From NCBI GenBank assembly GCA_035222895.1, contig JAVYIG010001046.1, forward strand, positions 62,001 to 126,000: 64,000 nucleotides of DNA. The letters are read 5' to 3'. This document shows, one piece after another, positions 36,401-48,118 of this stretch. A program made the position numbers and the translations under genes. The notes beneath the pieces were generated by a model. That model had not been told where the DNA came from and did no database searches. It saw only the letters and a program-made list of their open reading frames with translations. Within the stretch, counting starts at the first letter, position 1. Each line of letters opens with the position of its first letter. The stretch comes from Strongylocentrotus droebachiensis. Its lineage: Eukaryota; Echinodermata; Echinoidea; Camarodonta; Strongylocentrotidae.

Positions 36401-39400
36401 TCGCTCTTCATCCTCGTTTACGGAGCTTTCTTCCCCACTCTCATTTTTATTACCATCATGTCATCAACCGGTCAAGGCTCTTCTACTGAGAGTAGTCTCT
36501 CTTCAGAGTTTTCTGATATCCATGATATCATTAAAAATATATTTCGTGAAGATGAATTTGTATCAGCTTTGGAAAAGTGCATAGAGAGAGTTCTTTCAAA
36601 GCGCCAGCGAGAGTTTGAGGAGAAGATTGAGAGGCAAGAAGGCGACATCCACGATCTAAAAGTTGCGCTGGATAAAAAGGAGGCCCAAGTTCAGTCCCTC
36701 ACCACTTCCATGAAGTCATTGGGGAGCAAGATTGAGGCTTTCGAGAGTCGAGCCAACGACTTAGAGCAATATAGTCGGCGGAACTCTGTTCGGGTGTTTG
36801 GGGTGCCGGAGACATCTAAGGAGAGTACCGATGACTTGGTACTTAAGGTGGTATCAGAGCATCTCAGCTGTCCTATGACCAAGGCCAACATCGACAGGTC
36901 ACACCGTTCAGGGAAGCCCCGCACCGACGACAAGCCCCGCCCAATTTAAGTGAAGCTGTCCTCGCACAGAATGAAGGCAGAGTTGATGAAGGAGCGTCGC
37001 AAGCTGAAGGGGTCAGGTATCTCCATCCAGGAGGACTTAACTTCACTTAACCACAAAATTCTGATGAAATTGGCGACCCATCCAAAGGTGGAAGCGGCTT
37101 GGTCGATTGATGGAAGAGTCATGGCTGCCCTCAAGACCAACGAAGAGGGGGTTCAAGTCAAAAAACTTTTCTCATCTTTGCAGCAAGCTGCGACTTTGTA
37201 ACTCTTTATTTTTCTTTTTACTTCCAAGTGCCTCTCCTAGAGGTTTGCATTTTTACCTGTGCGTTATCTAACGTTCTTTACACCTTTTGTTTTCCCTCTT
37301 ACATTTATATATATATATATATACCCATATATATATATATATATATATATATTCTCTCTGTTTATTACGTCTTGTTTTCTTTATACATCTTTCTTTTTCC
37401 CTTTTTATGCCTTATTTCTCTTTCACTTTTTACTATGTGCACTTGCACTTTTTTTTATCAATATACTCTGTACATCTCTATATATTTTTATGTTCATGTC
37501 GTTCTGAGTGTGTCTGTGTGTGTGTTCTTGTATGTGAATGAATGTGATGGCTATCCGCAAACTGCTTTGTTTTATCTCTCTGTTTTGGTATTTGATATTT
37601 TTTATGACCGCTTCAGAACTGTTGTTTTTATATACTGTTTACATCTAATCTTTCCTCATGGATGATGATTTTGAAGATATTAATGATGCTGTTGTTAATG
37701 AGTGTAGCTATATCAACTGCAGCGATTTCCAGTTTAATGGCGATAAAAAACTTTCTCTGATGCATATTAACTCCAGAAGTCTTTTTAAAAACTTTGATGA
37801 TCTGGTAGTATTACTATCCTGTATAGAACATAATTTCTCTGTTATTGGTATTTCAGAAACCTGGTTCAAACCATCTACAGATGTAGCTATGTTTGATATT
37901 CCAGGATATTCATTTGTTCAAGTCTGTCGATCAAATAAGAAAGGTGGTGGAGTAGCATGTTATGTCCGAGACGGGCTTGATTACAAGATACGTAATGATC
38001 TATCTATGGCTAATGCTTATTATGAATGTGTATTTTTAGAAATTAGTATTGCAAACAAAAAGTCGATTGTCGGATGCATTTATAGAGCACCTGGTAATGA
38101 CATTAGATCATTTATTGATGGCTTTGATCATGAAATGCAAATACTGAGTAAAGAAAAGAATGACATTTATATTATGGGTGACTTTAATATCAATTTGTTA
38201 AATGTTGATGCAGATGAAAAGGTAAAAGATTTTGTTGACTTTATGTTTTCGTTTGGGTTGCTTTCCCTAATCACTAAACCGACTAGTATCACGTCATCTT
38301 CAGCAACCTTAATCGATAATATATTTACAAACTGTGTTCAAGACCATTTCTATTCTGGAATATTCTGTTCTGATTTCTCTGATCACATGCCAATTTGTAG
38401 CATTAACAAAGGCAATGCAGTCACTACAGGAAAGGTACACAATAAATTATTTAGACGTGTGATTACTGATGAAAGAATGAATAATTTCCAACGCGATCTT
38501 CTTCAAGTTGATTGGTCTAGTTTATATAGCTTGTTTGATGCAAATGTTTCTTATGACTATTTTAGTGATATTTTTTCCAACTTATATAATTTACATTTCC
38601 CTTTAGTTGAATTGAGTGTGAAGAAGAAATGCAAGAAACCATGGATTACTCCAAGTCTTCTGAAATCTATTAATCAGAAACATAAGCTTTATCATACATA
38701 TATTAAGAACCAAAATGAGATTAATCGGAAAAGTTATGTTGACTATAAAAACTTGTTGACAAACCTTGTTCGTCAAAGTAAGAAGGATTATTATGATAAT
38801 GTTTTTCGAACTACTCAGAATGATATTAGAAAGACTTGGTCTCATATTAATGGTTTGCTTGGGAGGGGGAAGAAGACGCCACTTCCAAATGATATGTATC
38901 ATAATGATTTACTGTTAAAATCAGACTTACAAAAAGCAAAATATTTTAATGAATATTTCATTGATTTGCCCTCTAAAATAAACAAGGAAATTCCTCCTGT
39001 CCAAACATCATACAAACAATTTTTGTCAGTGCAGCATCACTCCTCGTCCATGTACTTTAGACCAACGTCTGTTCATGAAATTTCTAACTTTGTTTTAACT
39101 CTAAAACCATCCAAGGCATGCGGTTCTGACGACATTTCCCCAAAAGTCATTAAAACTTGTATTCAATGCATTGCTGAACCCTTGTGTGATATTTTTAATA
39201 AGTCCTTGTTTCAGGGTATTGTCCCAAACAAATTGAAAATAGCTAAAGTAATCCCTGTATTCAAGAAGAATGATCGTAAGAACATTGAGAATTATAGACC
39301 AATTGCTTTGTTACCCATATTTTCAAAAATTCTAGAGAAAATAGTGTATAAAAGGTTGGATGACTTCCTTCGACTTCATGATATTCTGATCCCACAACAA

Positions 39401-42400
39401 TTTGGCTTTCGAAAGAATTGCTCTACAAGTATGGGTGTCTTGAATTTGGTAAACACTATTATAAATGCAATTGATGCTGGGAAGTTTTGTCTTGGTGTGT
39501 TTTTGGATTTATCGAAAGCATTCGACACTATTGATCATGATATATTATTAAGCAAGCTTGGGCATTATGGCATTCGTGGGATAGCTTTGAAATGGTTTAA
39601 AAAATACTTACATAATCGATTACAGTATGTAGTGGTTAATGGAGTTAAATCACAATCTAGGAAGGTAAAATATGGCGTACCCCAAGGCTCAGTCCTGGGC
39701 CCCTTATTGTTCTTGATTTATATTAATGATATTATAAACTCATCTCAGTTGTTTACTTATTCACTTTTTGCTGATGATACTTGCTTGCTCTCTCACCACA
39801 AAGACATGCATAATCTGATTTTGTCTGCAAATAATGAAGTTCACAATATATTTAAGTGGTTTTGTTGCAACAAACTTTTGTTAAATGCTAGTAAGACTCA
39901 ATATGTTGTTTTTAGATCAAGGGGCAAAAGAATCCCAGATAATATTGACCCCCTGACAATAGGTGGTCATCTGATCAACCGGAGTCAAAATGTAAGGTTT
40001 CTTGGAGTTACAGTTGATGATCATTTAACTTGGAAAGATCACCTCAGCAATGTTTGTACCAAGGTCTCGAGGAGTGTTGGTGTGATTTTTAAGTTACGCT
40101 TTTTTTTACCAGAGCAAACTTTAGTAACTCTTTATAATGCTATCATTATGCCTCACTTAACTTATTGTAATGTTGCATGGGGAAATACGTATAGGAGCCA
40201 TATAAACAAGTTAATAGTCCTTCAGAAGAAAGCTATCAGGCTCATTACAAATTCAAATTACAGAAGTCCAAGTAATCCTTTATTTGTGCAACTTCAGATG
40301 TTGCCTCTTGATGAATTAGTCTCCATGAATTGTTTGATATTCATGTACAAATCTCAATCTGCTCAAAATAATTCATTTTTAAAAGATGCGTTTATTGTTA
40401 ATTCGACTGTCCATTGGTACAACACACGTCAGAGAAATCTTATCCATCGGCCGTTTGCGAGAACACAAACTGCTTCGAACTCTTTTGTAATTAATTGTAT
40501 CAAAGAATGGAATAAGTTGCCACAAAACATCAGATCCAGTCCAACACTACCTATGTTTAAACATACATGTCGAGAATATCTTTTTGAGAGATTACAAAAT
40601 ATGTTAAAGTAAATCCTGGAAAGCCATGTGTGTATGTGTGTATGTGGGTGTGTCTGTGTGTGTGTGCGTGGGTGTGTATGTGTATGTGTGTTATCTTTTT
40701 TTCTGTTCCCATATTTACTCATTAGTTATCATTGTAAATATGTTTTTGTCATCGGTTATTCTAAATACTGTTATTTTGTTTTTGTTTATGTACCTTTTAA
40801 GGGGCCCCTTATCACAAGCTCTGCTTCTCCGGGGTCCCAAACCTATCATGTTTTTTATTTCTTTTGTGTCAATTGATTGTAAAATGTTGTGTTTGATTGG
40901 TTTGAATAAACTTGAACTTGAACTTGACTTATCGAAGGCATTCGATACCATGGACCATCGTATATTAATACGTAAATTAAAAGCATATGGAGTTAGAGGG
41001 GTTGTACTTTCTTGGTTTGAAGACTATTTGCGTAATAGACATGAATATGTTATTTTTAAATCTACAACATCTAATATTTCCACCGTAGAATGCGGAGTAC
41101 CAAAAGGCTCCATCTTAGGTCCCCTACTGTATTTTAGTATATATGAATGATATTGTTAATGCATCACCACTCCTAACATATGTTCTGTTCGCAGACGATA
41201 CCAACGTATCTTATTCGCATAAAGACTTAAGCATTCTTATTACAACCCTCAATTTAGAATTAAATAAATTATCATCTAGGTTCAAATCCAATAAACTCTC
41301 TTTAAATATTAGTAAGACTAATTGTATTTATTTCAAAAACATACACTCTAAACATGTACTTCATTATGATATTTGTATAGATGACATGCCTATAATTGAA
41401 AAAGAAGTTACACAATTCTTAGGTGTAATGATTGATTAAAATCTAACTTGGAATAGTCATATTAACAACATTTGCATGCTAGTCTCGAGAAGCATAGGCA
41501 TTTTTTATGAATTAAAATATTATCTATCACAAAAGTCACTATTTATGCTTTACAATTCCTTCATTTTGTCATACATATCTTATTGTAACATAGTGTGGGG
41601 GTAATAGTAGTAAGATGAAAATTATGTTGATATATCGTCTCCAAAGGAAAGCACTTCGTCTTTGTACACATTCACATTATTTAGCCCATACTGTTCCAAT
41701 ATTTTGTAAACTAAAAACATTAAAAATCGCTGACATTCACAGTTTACAAACTGCAATCTTTAAGTATAATTTTTGGATAAATACTATACCTTTGGCATTT
41801 CGAAATATGTTTGTTTACAATAATGATATACATTCTTATCCCACACGACACTCATCCGATTTGCACTTAACCAAACCAAACATTATTATGGCCTATAAAT
41901 CGATAAGACACCATGGTCTAGATATTTGGAATGCTTTACCTGACAATATTAAACACTCTGCAACTCTTTATTCATTCAAAGCATCGATGAAAAAATATTT
42001 AATATCTACATATTCAAAAACATCATAAGGGTCTGAGAGGTTTTGATTGTTTATTTATATTAATTTTAGTTCATTAACAATAGGAATCGAACACTTACTT
42101 CACCTGCACACACCCACTTGCACACACTTGCAATTTTGTTTCTTTCTTTAATTTCTTTCCACTTTTTATTTAGATACTTTCTGAACAAAATCTTTATACG
42201 TGACACTCTATTCTCCTACATACTCCTATAACAGCGCCATGTACCCCCCCCCCCATTTCCCGGCTGCTATTGACTCAAGCATTCTTGCTTATGATAGTTG
42301 TTCTCTCCATTTATCTTGATTATTTTTACTTACCTCCATACTCTCAAGCTTTCAATTATATATGTACCTGTATATGCATTTTTATGTGTGTGTATTTAAG

Positions 42401-42824
42401 TTGTCACTCTTTATGTGAATCAATTATATTAAATACTATTATTGTTATTTGAATGTTTTATATTTGATTTATCAATAAATGCAGACACATCTGCTTAAAA
42501 AAACAAAAACATGCCGAATTGTACCAAATAGTCGCCCAAATAAATATAAAACTCACCGTAGTTGGTGGGATCCAAGAGACCACTCTTGATGCCCTGGATG
42601 AAGGCGGTGTCGAGTGCCTCCTGGGCCTGCACCTGACTTTTGTCCCACAGCCAGCCGGCTAAGTTCACCCACTTTGCCCCGTCATGGGTGTCGACTTTGG
42701 TCAACTTAGCCGGCCCCTTGACCGTCAGTAGTAAGTCAGCTACCGCAGACGGCAGGTGTTTGACCATGGCAGCTGTGCTGCGCGGACTGCGGACATTTCG
42801 GAGGCTTCTCTTTGATGTCGACAT
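30312..42824 (-). CDS. TenA/thiaminase-2-like protein, right copy, complete
   Basis: Four exons: 42824-42557, 34708-34582, 31296-31104 and 30497-30312 (TAA). All junctions are GT/AG with matching phases, giving 257 residues from the ATG at 42824 or 238 from the ATG at 42767; the shorter is nearer the usual TenA size. The longer form adds an Arg/Ser-rich start ([16 protein letters not shown]) that could be an organelle signal, which is a guess. The active-site set is present: [26 protein letters not shown] and KCEVDFF. The likely job is cleavage of thiamin or of aminopyrimidine for salvage. Intron 1 (7.8 kb) contains the nested LINEs. Confidence 0.85.
30950..31090 (-). repeat. Fold-back element in TenA intron 3, right copy
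   Basis: Counterpart of 7354-7495, with the same CCATAAAGCCCCGCCCCTT stem, just after exon 3 of the right copy. Confidence 0.75.
31104..31296 (-). CDS. TenA-like right copy, exon 3
   Basis: 193 nt, acceptor TTTGAAG, donor GTAAGA. It carries the MLPC nucleophile motif. Replacements against the left copy are mostly mild. Confidence 0.88.
32300..34040. other. Right-arm-only stretch without recognised gene
   Basis: No left-arm match is seen. It holds an imperfect hairpin at 32425-32555 (GTGCACTCA in both arms), ACAGGGGCTG followed by AATAAAATAAAC near 33445, which could be a transcript end, and a G run at 33970-33988. Confidence 0.5.
32425..32555. repeat. Imperfect palindrome with about 60 bp arms
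   Basis: GTTGCCTCCTGTGG through GTGCACTCAGGCC pairs with GGCTTGAGTGCAC through GGTTGCAGGAGGTG. Both strands stay open for about 60 codons because of the symmetry. Confidence 0.7.
34059..34617 (-). repeat. Tandem duplication taking in the end of TenA exon 2
   Basis: GTATCAGAGAAGACTGCAGG occurs at 34059 and 34344. Each unit runs through the GATT/GATC microsatellite and CACCCATAGTATTTTAATC to the exon 2 donor and TTTTCACGCGTGAGGCAATG. The first unit therefore carries a partial, unused exon 2 end at 34301-34340. Confidence 0.85.
34582..34708 (-). CDS. TenA-like right copy, exon 2
   Basis: 127 nt, acceptor TTCCACCAG, donor GTAAGT after a split Ser codon. It carries QDAVYCYNA. The last about 35 nt and the donor are duplicated at about 34301-34340. 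Confidence 0.87.
35150..35854. other. Intron 1 of the right TenA gene, no recognised element
   Basis: Left-arm homology fades near 35150. No ORF or repeat family is recognised up to the start of LINE sequence. Confidence 0.5.
35855..36083 (+). pseudogene. Older CR1/L2-like LINE, RT part before the insertion
   Basis: Codes for [19 protein letters not shown] and [18 protein letters not shown], then a frameshift before VGVFMD. The sequence stops at GACTT, where the younger LINE begins, and resumes at 40923. Confidence 0.87.
36458..37201 (+). pseudogene. LINE ORF1 (coiled coil, RRM-like) with one stop
   Basis: One frame of 248 codons holds a single TAA at 36947-36949. Order: Ser-rich start, a charged region through [18 protein letters not shown] to about residue 110 predicted to be coiled coil, an RRM-like part ([10 protein letters not shown]), then after the stop a basic C-terminal part ([14 protein letters not shown]). 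This is the plan of L1-type ORF1p (Transposase_22), an RNA-binding chaperone. The stop cuts the protein before the C-terminal domain, so this copy probably cannot move by itself. Confidence 0.85.
37658..40612 (+). CDS. LINE ORF2: endonuclease-reverse transcriptase, intact 984 residues
   Basis: ATG to TAA with no break. The AP-type endonuclease covers about residues 30-245: MHINSRSL (Asn), GISETW (Glu), MGDFNINLL near 173, SDHMPI near 241. Reverse transcriptase covers about 490-780: [31 protein letters not shown] near 615 (first Asp), [20 protein letters not shown] near 703 (catalytic Asp pair). The C-terminal part has LTYCNVAWG and a late [13 protein letters not shown] block. It nicks target DNA and copies the element RNA at the nick in the nucleus. 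The sequence fits the CR1/L2/Crack group; the clade was not tested by a tree. Confidence 0.95.
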   Translation: MDDDFEDINDAVVNECSYINCSDFQFNGDKKLSLMHINSRSLFKNFDDLVVLLSCIEHNFSVIGISETWFKPSTDVAMFDIPGYSFVQVCRSNKKGGGVACYVRDGLDYKIRNDLSMANAYYECVFLEISIANKKSIVGCIYRAPGNDIRSFIDGFDHEMQILSKEKNDIYIMGDFNINLLNVDADEKVKDFVDFMFSFGLLSLITKPTSITSSSATLIDNIFTNCVQDHFYSGIFCSDFSDHMPICSINKGNAVTTGKVHNKLFRRVITDERMNNFQRDLLQVDWSSLYSLFDANVSYDYFSDIFSNLYNLHFPLVELSVKKKCKKPWITPSLLKSINQKHKLYHTYIKNQNEINRKSYVDYKNLLTNLVRQSKKDYYDNVFRTTQNDIRKTWSHINGLLGRGKKTPLPNDMYHNDLLLKSDLQKAKYFNEYFIDLPSKINKEIPPVQTSYKQFLSVQHHSSSMYFRPTSVHEISNFVLTLKPSKACGSDDISPKVIKTCIQCIAEPLCDIFNKSLFQGIVPNKLKIAKVIPVFKKNDRKNIENYRPIALLPIFSKILEKIVYKRLDDFLRLHDILIPQQFGFRKNCSTSMGVLNLVNTIINAIDAGKFCLGVFLDLSKAFDTIDHDILLSKLGHYGIRGIALKWFKKYLHNRLQYVVVNGVKSQSRKVKYGVPQGSVLGPLLFLIYINDIINSSQLFTYSLFADDTCLLSHHKDMHNLILSANNEVHNIFKWFCCNKLLLNASKTQYVVFRSRGKRIPDNIDPLTIGGHLINRSQNVRFLGVTVDDHLTWKDHLSNVCTKVSRSVGVIFKLRFFLPEQTLVTLYNAIIMPHLTYCNVAWGNTYRSHINKLIVLQKKAIRLITNSNYRSPSNPLFVQLQMLPLDELVSMNCLIFMYKSQSAQNNSFLKDAFIVNSTVHWYNTRQRNLIHRPFARTQTASNSFVINCIKEWNKLPQNIRSSPTLPMFKHTCREYLFERLQNMLK
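40923..42485 (+). pseudogene. Older CR1/L2-like LINE, part after the insertion
   Basis: Resumes at [20 protein letters not shown], with [12 protein letters not shown], a frameshift near 41140, [13 protein letters not shown], a stop near 41437, more stops near 41600, then a clean C-terminal part ([26 protein letters not shown]) with TAA near 42028. The 3' UTR runs to about 42485 with AATAAATG. It matches the fragment at 10131-10772. Confidence 0.88.
42557..42824 (-). CDS. TenA-like right copy, exon 1
   Basis: Ends AAC TAC G before GTGAGT (phase 1). It codes for [14 protein letters not shown] and [18 protein letters not shown], the first helices of the fold. Start choice (42824, 42767 or further upstream at 42836) is open; the frame stays open past 42905. 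Confidence 0.75.
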
Positions 42825-43150
42825 GTTTTGGATCATATGATACCCCAACCCCTTTGGGCTGTTTATTCTTGTAGGCCTGTTAGCACAACCACAACTCAAG
42901 AGCATCGACTGTGCGGTATCTGCTATGATTTAAACAAAACTATGGGTCTGATCGCAGAGAAGATCGCGGGGTGTTATAAAACGAGCAAGATTTTATTGAC
43001 ACTGGCTTTTAAACTGAGAGCTTTCCTGGAAACTCGATCAAGTTCATATACCGCGGTTCTCCCCAAACTGTTCCCTTTTTTAGCAGTACTGTAGCGGAAA
43101 TGCATGTGAAAGACGTGTGATCGGTTTATTTTTAGTGTATGTTTACATGT

Positions 43151-43245
43151 ATTAGGGACTTTTAGATTTGCGTGGACTGATTCGTGTGACGTCCATTCAA
43201 GGCAGTGCATTAAAAGGACGTCGACCGTAGCAATCCCCATTGTCC
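43151..43245 (+). mobile_element. Half copy of a small inverted-repeat element
   Basis: Shares ATTAGGGACTTTTAGATTTG and GACGTCCATTCAAGGCAGTG with 47791-47910, but stops after CAATCCCCATTGTC without the second end. Confidence 0.7.
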
Positions 43246-43489
43246 TGTGGTGGCCATAGCGGCCATTTTTCAAAATGGCCTCCAAATTCTGACATAAAAC
43301 TACATAACTCTAAAAGTAAGAGGCCTATAATCTTCATTCCAGTGGCTATGTATATGTTTGCCGTGTCCAACAGTTCAAAAATCATTATTGAGTGTGCCTG
43401 CCATTTTCAAAATTATTCAAAGTTGTGGTCTTCAATGGCATAATATTCCATATTTAAATACATCAATGGCATGAAGCCCTAGTTCTGGT

Positions 43490-46300
43490 GACCATAGGTT
43501 CTTAGGTTGAAAGATTTGAATAAAAAGACAACTTCATACTTATTAGAAAAGCAGAAATTTAATTTTGCTACTCTGCACATAAATGTAATATAACAAGGAA
43601 GAGAATGCCGCAATCTGAACTCTTCGAACACCGAATGGTTTTGCATTCTATACCTGACGTTTAATCCAAAGGCATAGATACCATTAGAATAAACACATTT
43701 TAAATATAAAAAAGCTGAACTCGTAAACAAATATGGCAGAATGTCGGGCTATGGAACGATGAGGAAACAATTTCTTTATCCAAAGTGAACCCGTTCAACA
43801 ATAATTATGAATATACATAAACATATAACAATATACATATTTGGGAACAAGGAGGGGCACGATTCTCATGAAAGGAAAATATGAACATTATTTGGAAAGA
43901 GTGCAAAACACCTTTCAAGTCCATTGTATATCAATAGAGTCTTTTGAATGATTCGATGTGATTCAATGCACAATCTTGTCATGATAACCCACACTGTGCC
44001 ATTAAAGCACTTTTGTACAAACCCCGCACGTAAATCCCATACATGATTCTGCGTGGCATTCTAAGAGTTATGCCTATAGGTCACATTTGCCGCGGCGGCC
44101 GTACGGTCTAAAATATCTACGGCCAATAGCAATTATAGGACCGCTGCAGCATTCCCACGGTCAAATACGGTAGCAGTAACATTATGTTAGGGTAGCCGCA
44201 CGGCGTATATTGAAATTGTGGAGACAGAAAATCTGCGACTGCCGTACGACCTTTGAAGTGATGACGCACGGTCGCCTTAGGGCGTCCTGCCGGCGTCCTA
44301 CGTAGCTTTTTTGACAAATACTAAGGCAGACACAATGTAGCAGCAAGGTGCCCGAAAGGCGGCCGAAGGGGACCATACGGTGACCGTGTGGCCAAACCGA
44401 TGCTACCGCTTCACCCATGGAGTAAAAAAATAAATAAAACGCAAGGCCACCGTACGCTCGACGTACGGTTGCCGTGGAAACACTCTACGGCATGGCTACG
44501 GCGAACCCAGAAACGAAAGAAAGGTTATAACTCCGCGTTATAATCCCACGGCGACCAGTACGGCCTGTAAAGACAGGGATACGCCCTAGGGTGACCCTGA
44601 GGCCACCGCAGCAAGTATCTCTCGATTTCAGGGGTGTACGGCCGCCGTATCCTAGCCGTAGAGCAAATGTGACCTAGGCATTTTTTTGGTCTTGGATTCC
44701 CTTTTTGATAATGTGGCGTCTATTTGTTGGCATCGCTTGAAATACTGAAGTATGTTCTATTGTACATGTCTACAATCCATGAATTATAATCTTTCTTTTA
44801 CTCTTTTACTTATGAAGTAAAAGAGGCTCCTGGCTTATCTCTTTACAAATAGCTAAACAAAAAATTTAACTCTATCATTTCGAGGAAAAAAAAGCCATTA
44901 TAGGTGGAACAAAATATAGAGAGGAATGAATCAAACACCGGTGGGTTTTAAACTCTATTATGCTCAATCAAGGGCACAGATACCATTATAAATAAGAACA
45001 TTTGAGCGATAAAAAGCAGCACTCGTAAAAGAGATTTTACAATGGCTCTTTAACCAACATGAACCCGTTCTACAATTTGGAAAATGGATCAGGTAGAGCC
45101 AGTATAGTTATGAATATACAACAACGTTTGACAGTGACCAAGGTATAGGTGTTCAGAGTGTAGGTTTGTGTTTTAAATCAATTTTCAACAACGATGAAAG
45201 GCTGCCCATACGCGTTTCCCAAATTTCTCTTTGGATTGGAATTTGATTATGCACAATTTGGTCATGTTAACCCATGATGTGCCATTAAAGCACTGTTATA
45301 CAGGCCCTGCACCTAAATCCCACACGTTATTCTGCCTGGTATTCTTAGAGTTAAATTCTTTTGGAATTCCCCTTTTGAAAATATAGCGCTTGTTTTTCGG
45401 CATCGCTTCAAATACCGAATTGCGAACCAAGTACCATTGTGCATGTGTACCCTCCATGAATGATTACCCCTTTGTTATTTAGTTTGTGACAAAATAGAAT
45501 TCACGAAGTAAAAGAAAATTCCTGGCTTATCTCTTTACAACTAACTAAACGAAGTATTGAACTCTATCATTTCAAGAAAAAATAAATTCGTTGTAAGTGG
45601 AATAAAATGTAGAGAGGGATGAATCAAACACCGGGTAATTTTACGTTCTATATGCTCAACCAAGAGCATAGATACCATTAGAAATATGTACGTTTGAAAT
45701 ATAAAAAGCTGAACTTGTAACAGAGATGGTGGAATGTCTGGCTGTGGAACAATGAAAATAACATTTATGGCTTTTTATCCAACGTGCTCTCGTTCAAGAA
45801 TTATAAAAATGGGACCGGTTATAACCAGTATGATTATAACAAGATATTAACGTTAGACAGTAAACAAGATAAGGAGGTCAGATTATAGGTCTGTTTTCTC
45901 AATGAATTTTCAAGTACTATGAAAGGATATCCATACGTGCGTGTGTGTGTCTTTATGCGTGTGTGTACGTGTAAGGGAGTAAGTGTTCATCGTGATCTTG
46001 AATGTAACACATCCTCATTTAGTTTTACACTTATTTTTGTATTGACACTTTTTACTTTGAGAATGGACCTTGAAGACTCTATCCGATGAAAATACAAGTT
46101 TTTATCGAAGAATACCTATTAAAATGAACGTAGAATACAAATATTAAAAAAACCCATTTTGCACAAAGAAAATTGAAGGCATTACACGTGGACCCGATTG
46201 GTAGGCATATATAGTGCGTATAAAAAGGAACACAATTTTGAAAGCTCCTAATTAAAAAGTCATAACCACTAAGACTTTGAGATCCATTTCGTGGTGAAGA
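43490..46300 (+). repeat. Three tandem diverged units of about 0.7-0.9 kb
   Basis: CATAGATACCATTA-type text recurs near 43675, 44985 and 45670, each with AAAAGC(T)GAACTCGTAA and ..CCGTTC downstream. CACTGTGCCATTAAAGCACT recurs near 43990 and 45275. Unit 1 is longer because of the element at 44071-44680. Limits are rough. No coding sequence is recognised. Confidence 0.75.
44071..44680. mobile_element. 610 bp inverted-repeat element rich in TACGG motifs
   Basis: Ends are TGCCTATAGGTCACATTTGC and, reversed, TGCCTAGGTCACATTTGC. The inside is GC-rich compared with its surroundings, with about ten TACGG/CCGTA motifs in both directions. The sister unit lacks it: GAGTTAAATTCTTTTGG near 45348 is the empty site. 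No ORF is found, so it is non-autonomous and its superfamily is unknown. Confidence 0.88.
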
Positions 46301-46735
46301 GTCATTTATTCTTTATCCAATAATAATACCCTTTTTACAATATTTTTGTCATGGGCGACTGTGAACCAGTGTTTTTAAAAAATGTTATTTAATAAATAAC
46401 TTCGACAACGATTTTTAAACCTAGATAAAGTGGAACTTGATCTAATTTGTTCATCTAATTGACTCCAAAGTTTTATCCCAGCAAAAATTAATAGCTTCGG
46501 AGACGATGTTATGTTTACATTAGGCAAATGTAAATAAAACTGTTGTCTTCGCCAAGTTACATATGTCTTTGAATGAAAATTTGGATATGGAACATAATTC
46601 TCTTGCGATAGTCATGAATGTCGATATTGGTTATGACTGGTTATGATCTCCACAAAAATGACAGAAGATACATGCCTTTGTGGGAACAGTAAAAATGTAA
46701 GATGTGGTTAGGTGGCCAGCCAGCTAATGCTCGTT
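46300..46735. other. No recognised feature
   Basis: AT-rich sequence with no ORF, repeat or RNA gene that I recognise. Confidence 0.5.
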
Positions 46736-46741
46736 CACATT

Positions 46742-46910
46742 ATAGGCGTGCTAGCTCAGTTTTAGAGCAGTGGTCCCGTAACCGGCAAGTCCGGGTTCGA
46801 ATCCAAGTCGATGTACTAGTGCCCTTTGGCCCCTTTGGTAAGGCATTAATCCTCATTACGAAGTTCCTCAGAGAGGACTTAAAGCCACCGGTATCCCAGT
46901 TTCTTAAATA
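46742..46910 (+). mobile_element. tRNA-derived SINE
   Basis: GGCGTGCTAGCTCAGTTTTA (A box) and GGTTCGAATCC (B box) form a tRNA-like head, followed by the body CTTTGGTAAGGCATTAATCC and GAGAGGACTTAAAGCC. Differences from a true tRNA and the shared body at 49800 mark it as a SINE. Confidence 0.85.
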
Positions 46911-47790
46911 ATAACAATCGGCTTTCTTAACCATGTTGACAGTCAGGTAACGAAACCAACCACCTCAATCTATATAGAAGGGGCAGCAGAATTTCAGAAG
47001 AAACAGTGTAAAACCGACATGAGATTTGATCCAATGGCCAGCCTGTGTAAAAGGCTGCTTCACATCATGTTATACCATGGTAATGCCTTACCAAAGGACA
47101 CCAGCCACCGCCCCTCCCTGAAATTATATATGTGCAAGGTCTGGACAAATTATTTTGAATGGATTATAATTAATATTAAAGTTTTAATTCTAATAAACGC
47201 CTGATCTGCAAGACTACGTAAAAAGGAGTTTTCTTTAATTTTCTATCTGTTTCAAATTTGATTAGGCCTATTTCAATTTAAACGACTTACATTTCTATTC
47301 CTTAAAATCCATTATAAACGACTGATCAGATGTGGAAGACTAGTGAACGCACCCTTTCGAGAAAAGCCCCCCCCCCCCGTCTTTACTTTAATGATGACGT
47401 AAAGTCTAATACGCTTCAAATGTATATACAGAGCACAGTTAAGACCATTGACCATTGACCATTGTTGAACCAAGTTGTCAAGGGGGGGGGGGGGGGGTTA
47501 CCAAGTCAAATCTGAACGAGCCTCAAACAACCAAACCATGATTGGTGTGTATCAGTTGTCCTATTTATTTATTGAAATAATGGTGTAATTAGTATTATAA
47601 GTAATTATTATCATGTCAAGTTTGTGTTTGTGTTATACGGGAATAACACACATATACTGCTTGAACGATCGCTATTTGATGCAGGGCTTCTAGTAGCGGA
47701 TTCGGACAGTAGTGATCGGTGGTTTTACATATGTACGTTTGAACCCTCTCATTTTAATGGACTCATGTTGTGATATGTCTAGTTATTTAT

Positions 47791-47910
47791 AGTAGAGACT
47801 TTTAGATTTGCTTGGACGGATACGTGTGACGTCCATTCAAGGCAGTGCATTACAATGACGTCGATCGTAGCAATCCACGTTGTCGTTGTGCAAATCCAAA
47901 AGTCCCTAAT
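47791..47910. mobile_element. 120 bp MITE
   Basis: Ends AGTAGAGACTTTTAGATTTG and, reversed, ATTAGGGACTTTTGGATTTG. The inside carries two GACGTC sites. A half copy is at 43151. Confidence 0.75.
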
Positions 47911-47999
47911 AATGACCGCGTCGAGGACCTTGGACATATCATATCTCATGCAAACTGTCAGTAATACAGCGATTACCATGAATTGTGTTTAATTAAAAG

Positions 48000-48085
48000 G
48001 AGGGCGAGAGAAGGAGAGAGATAGAATAAGGGAGAGTGGGGGAGCAGATGAAAATACTGTGAAAAGAGAGTTGGAGGGAATAAAA

Positions 48086-48118
<33 letters not shown>

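Larger units (their letters stand above)
36084..40922 (+). mobile_element. Full-length CR1/L2-like non-LTR retrotransposon
   Basis: About 4.84 kb: 5' UTR 36084-36457, ORF1 36458-37201, 456 nt between the ORFs with (TA)n, ORF2 37658-40612, then a 3' UTR with a (TG)n tract (40627-40690), AATAAA near 40906 and a TTGAAC-repeat tail. GACTT flanks both sides (about 36079-36083 and 40923-40927). It sits precisely within the RT gene of an older relative, inside intron 1 of the right TenA gene. Confidence 0.92.

Noticed and set aside
37228..37665. 145-codon frame between LINE ORF1 and ORF2
   Set aside because: Low-complexity Tyr/Ile/Phe text from a (TA)n and T-rich spacer; no LINE of this type has a gene there.
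42906..44418. Short frames around 43-44.4 kb (60-100 codons)
   Set aside because: They overlap a half MITE, the tandem units and the TACGG element on both strands, with no splice or family support.
46742..46812. A tRNA gene on the + strand
   Set aside because: A and B boxes are present, but the arms do not pair like a working tRNA and the tail is the SINE body also found at 49800.
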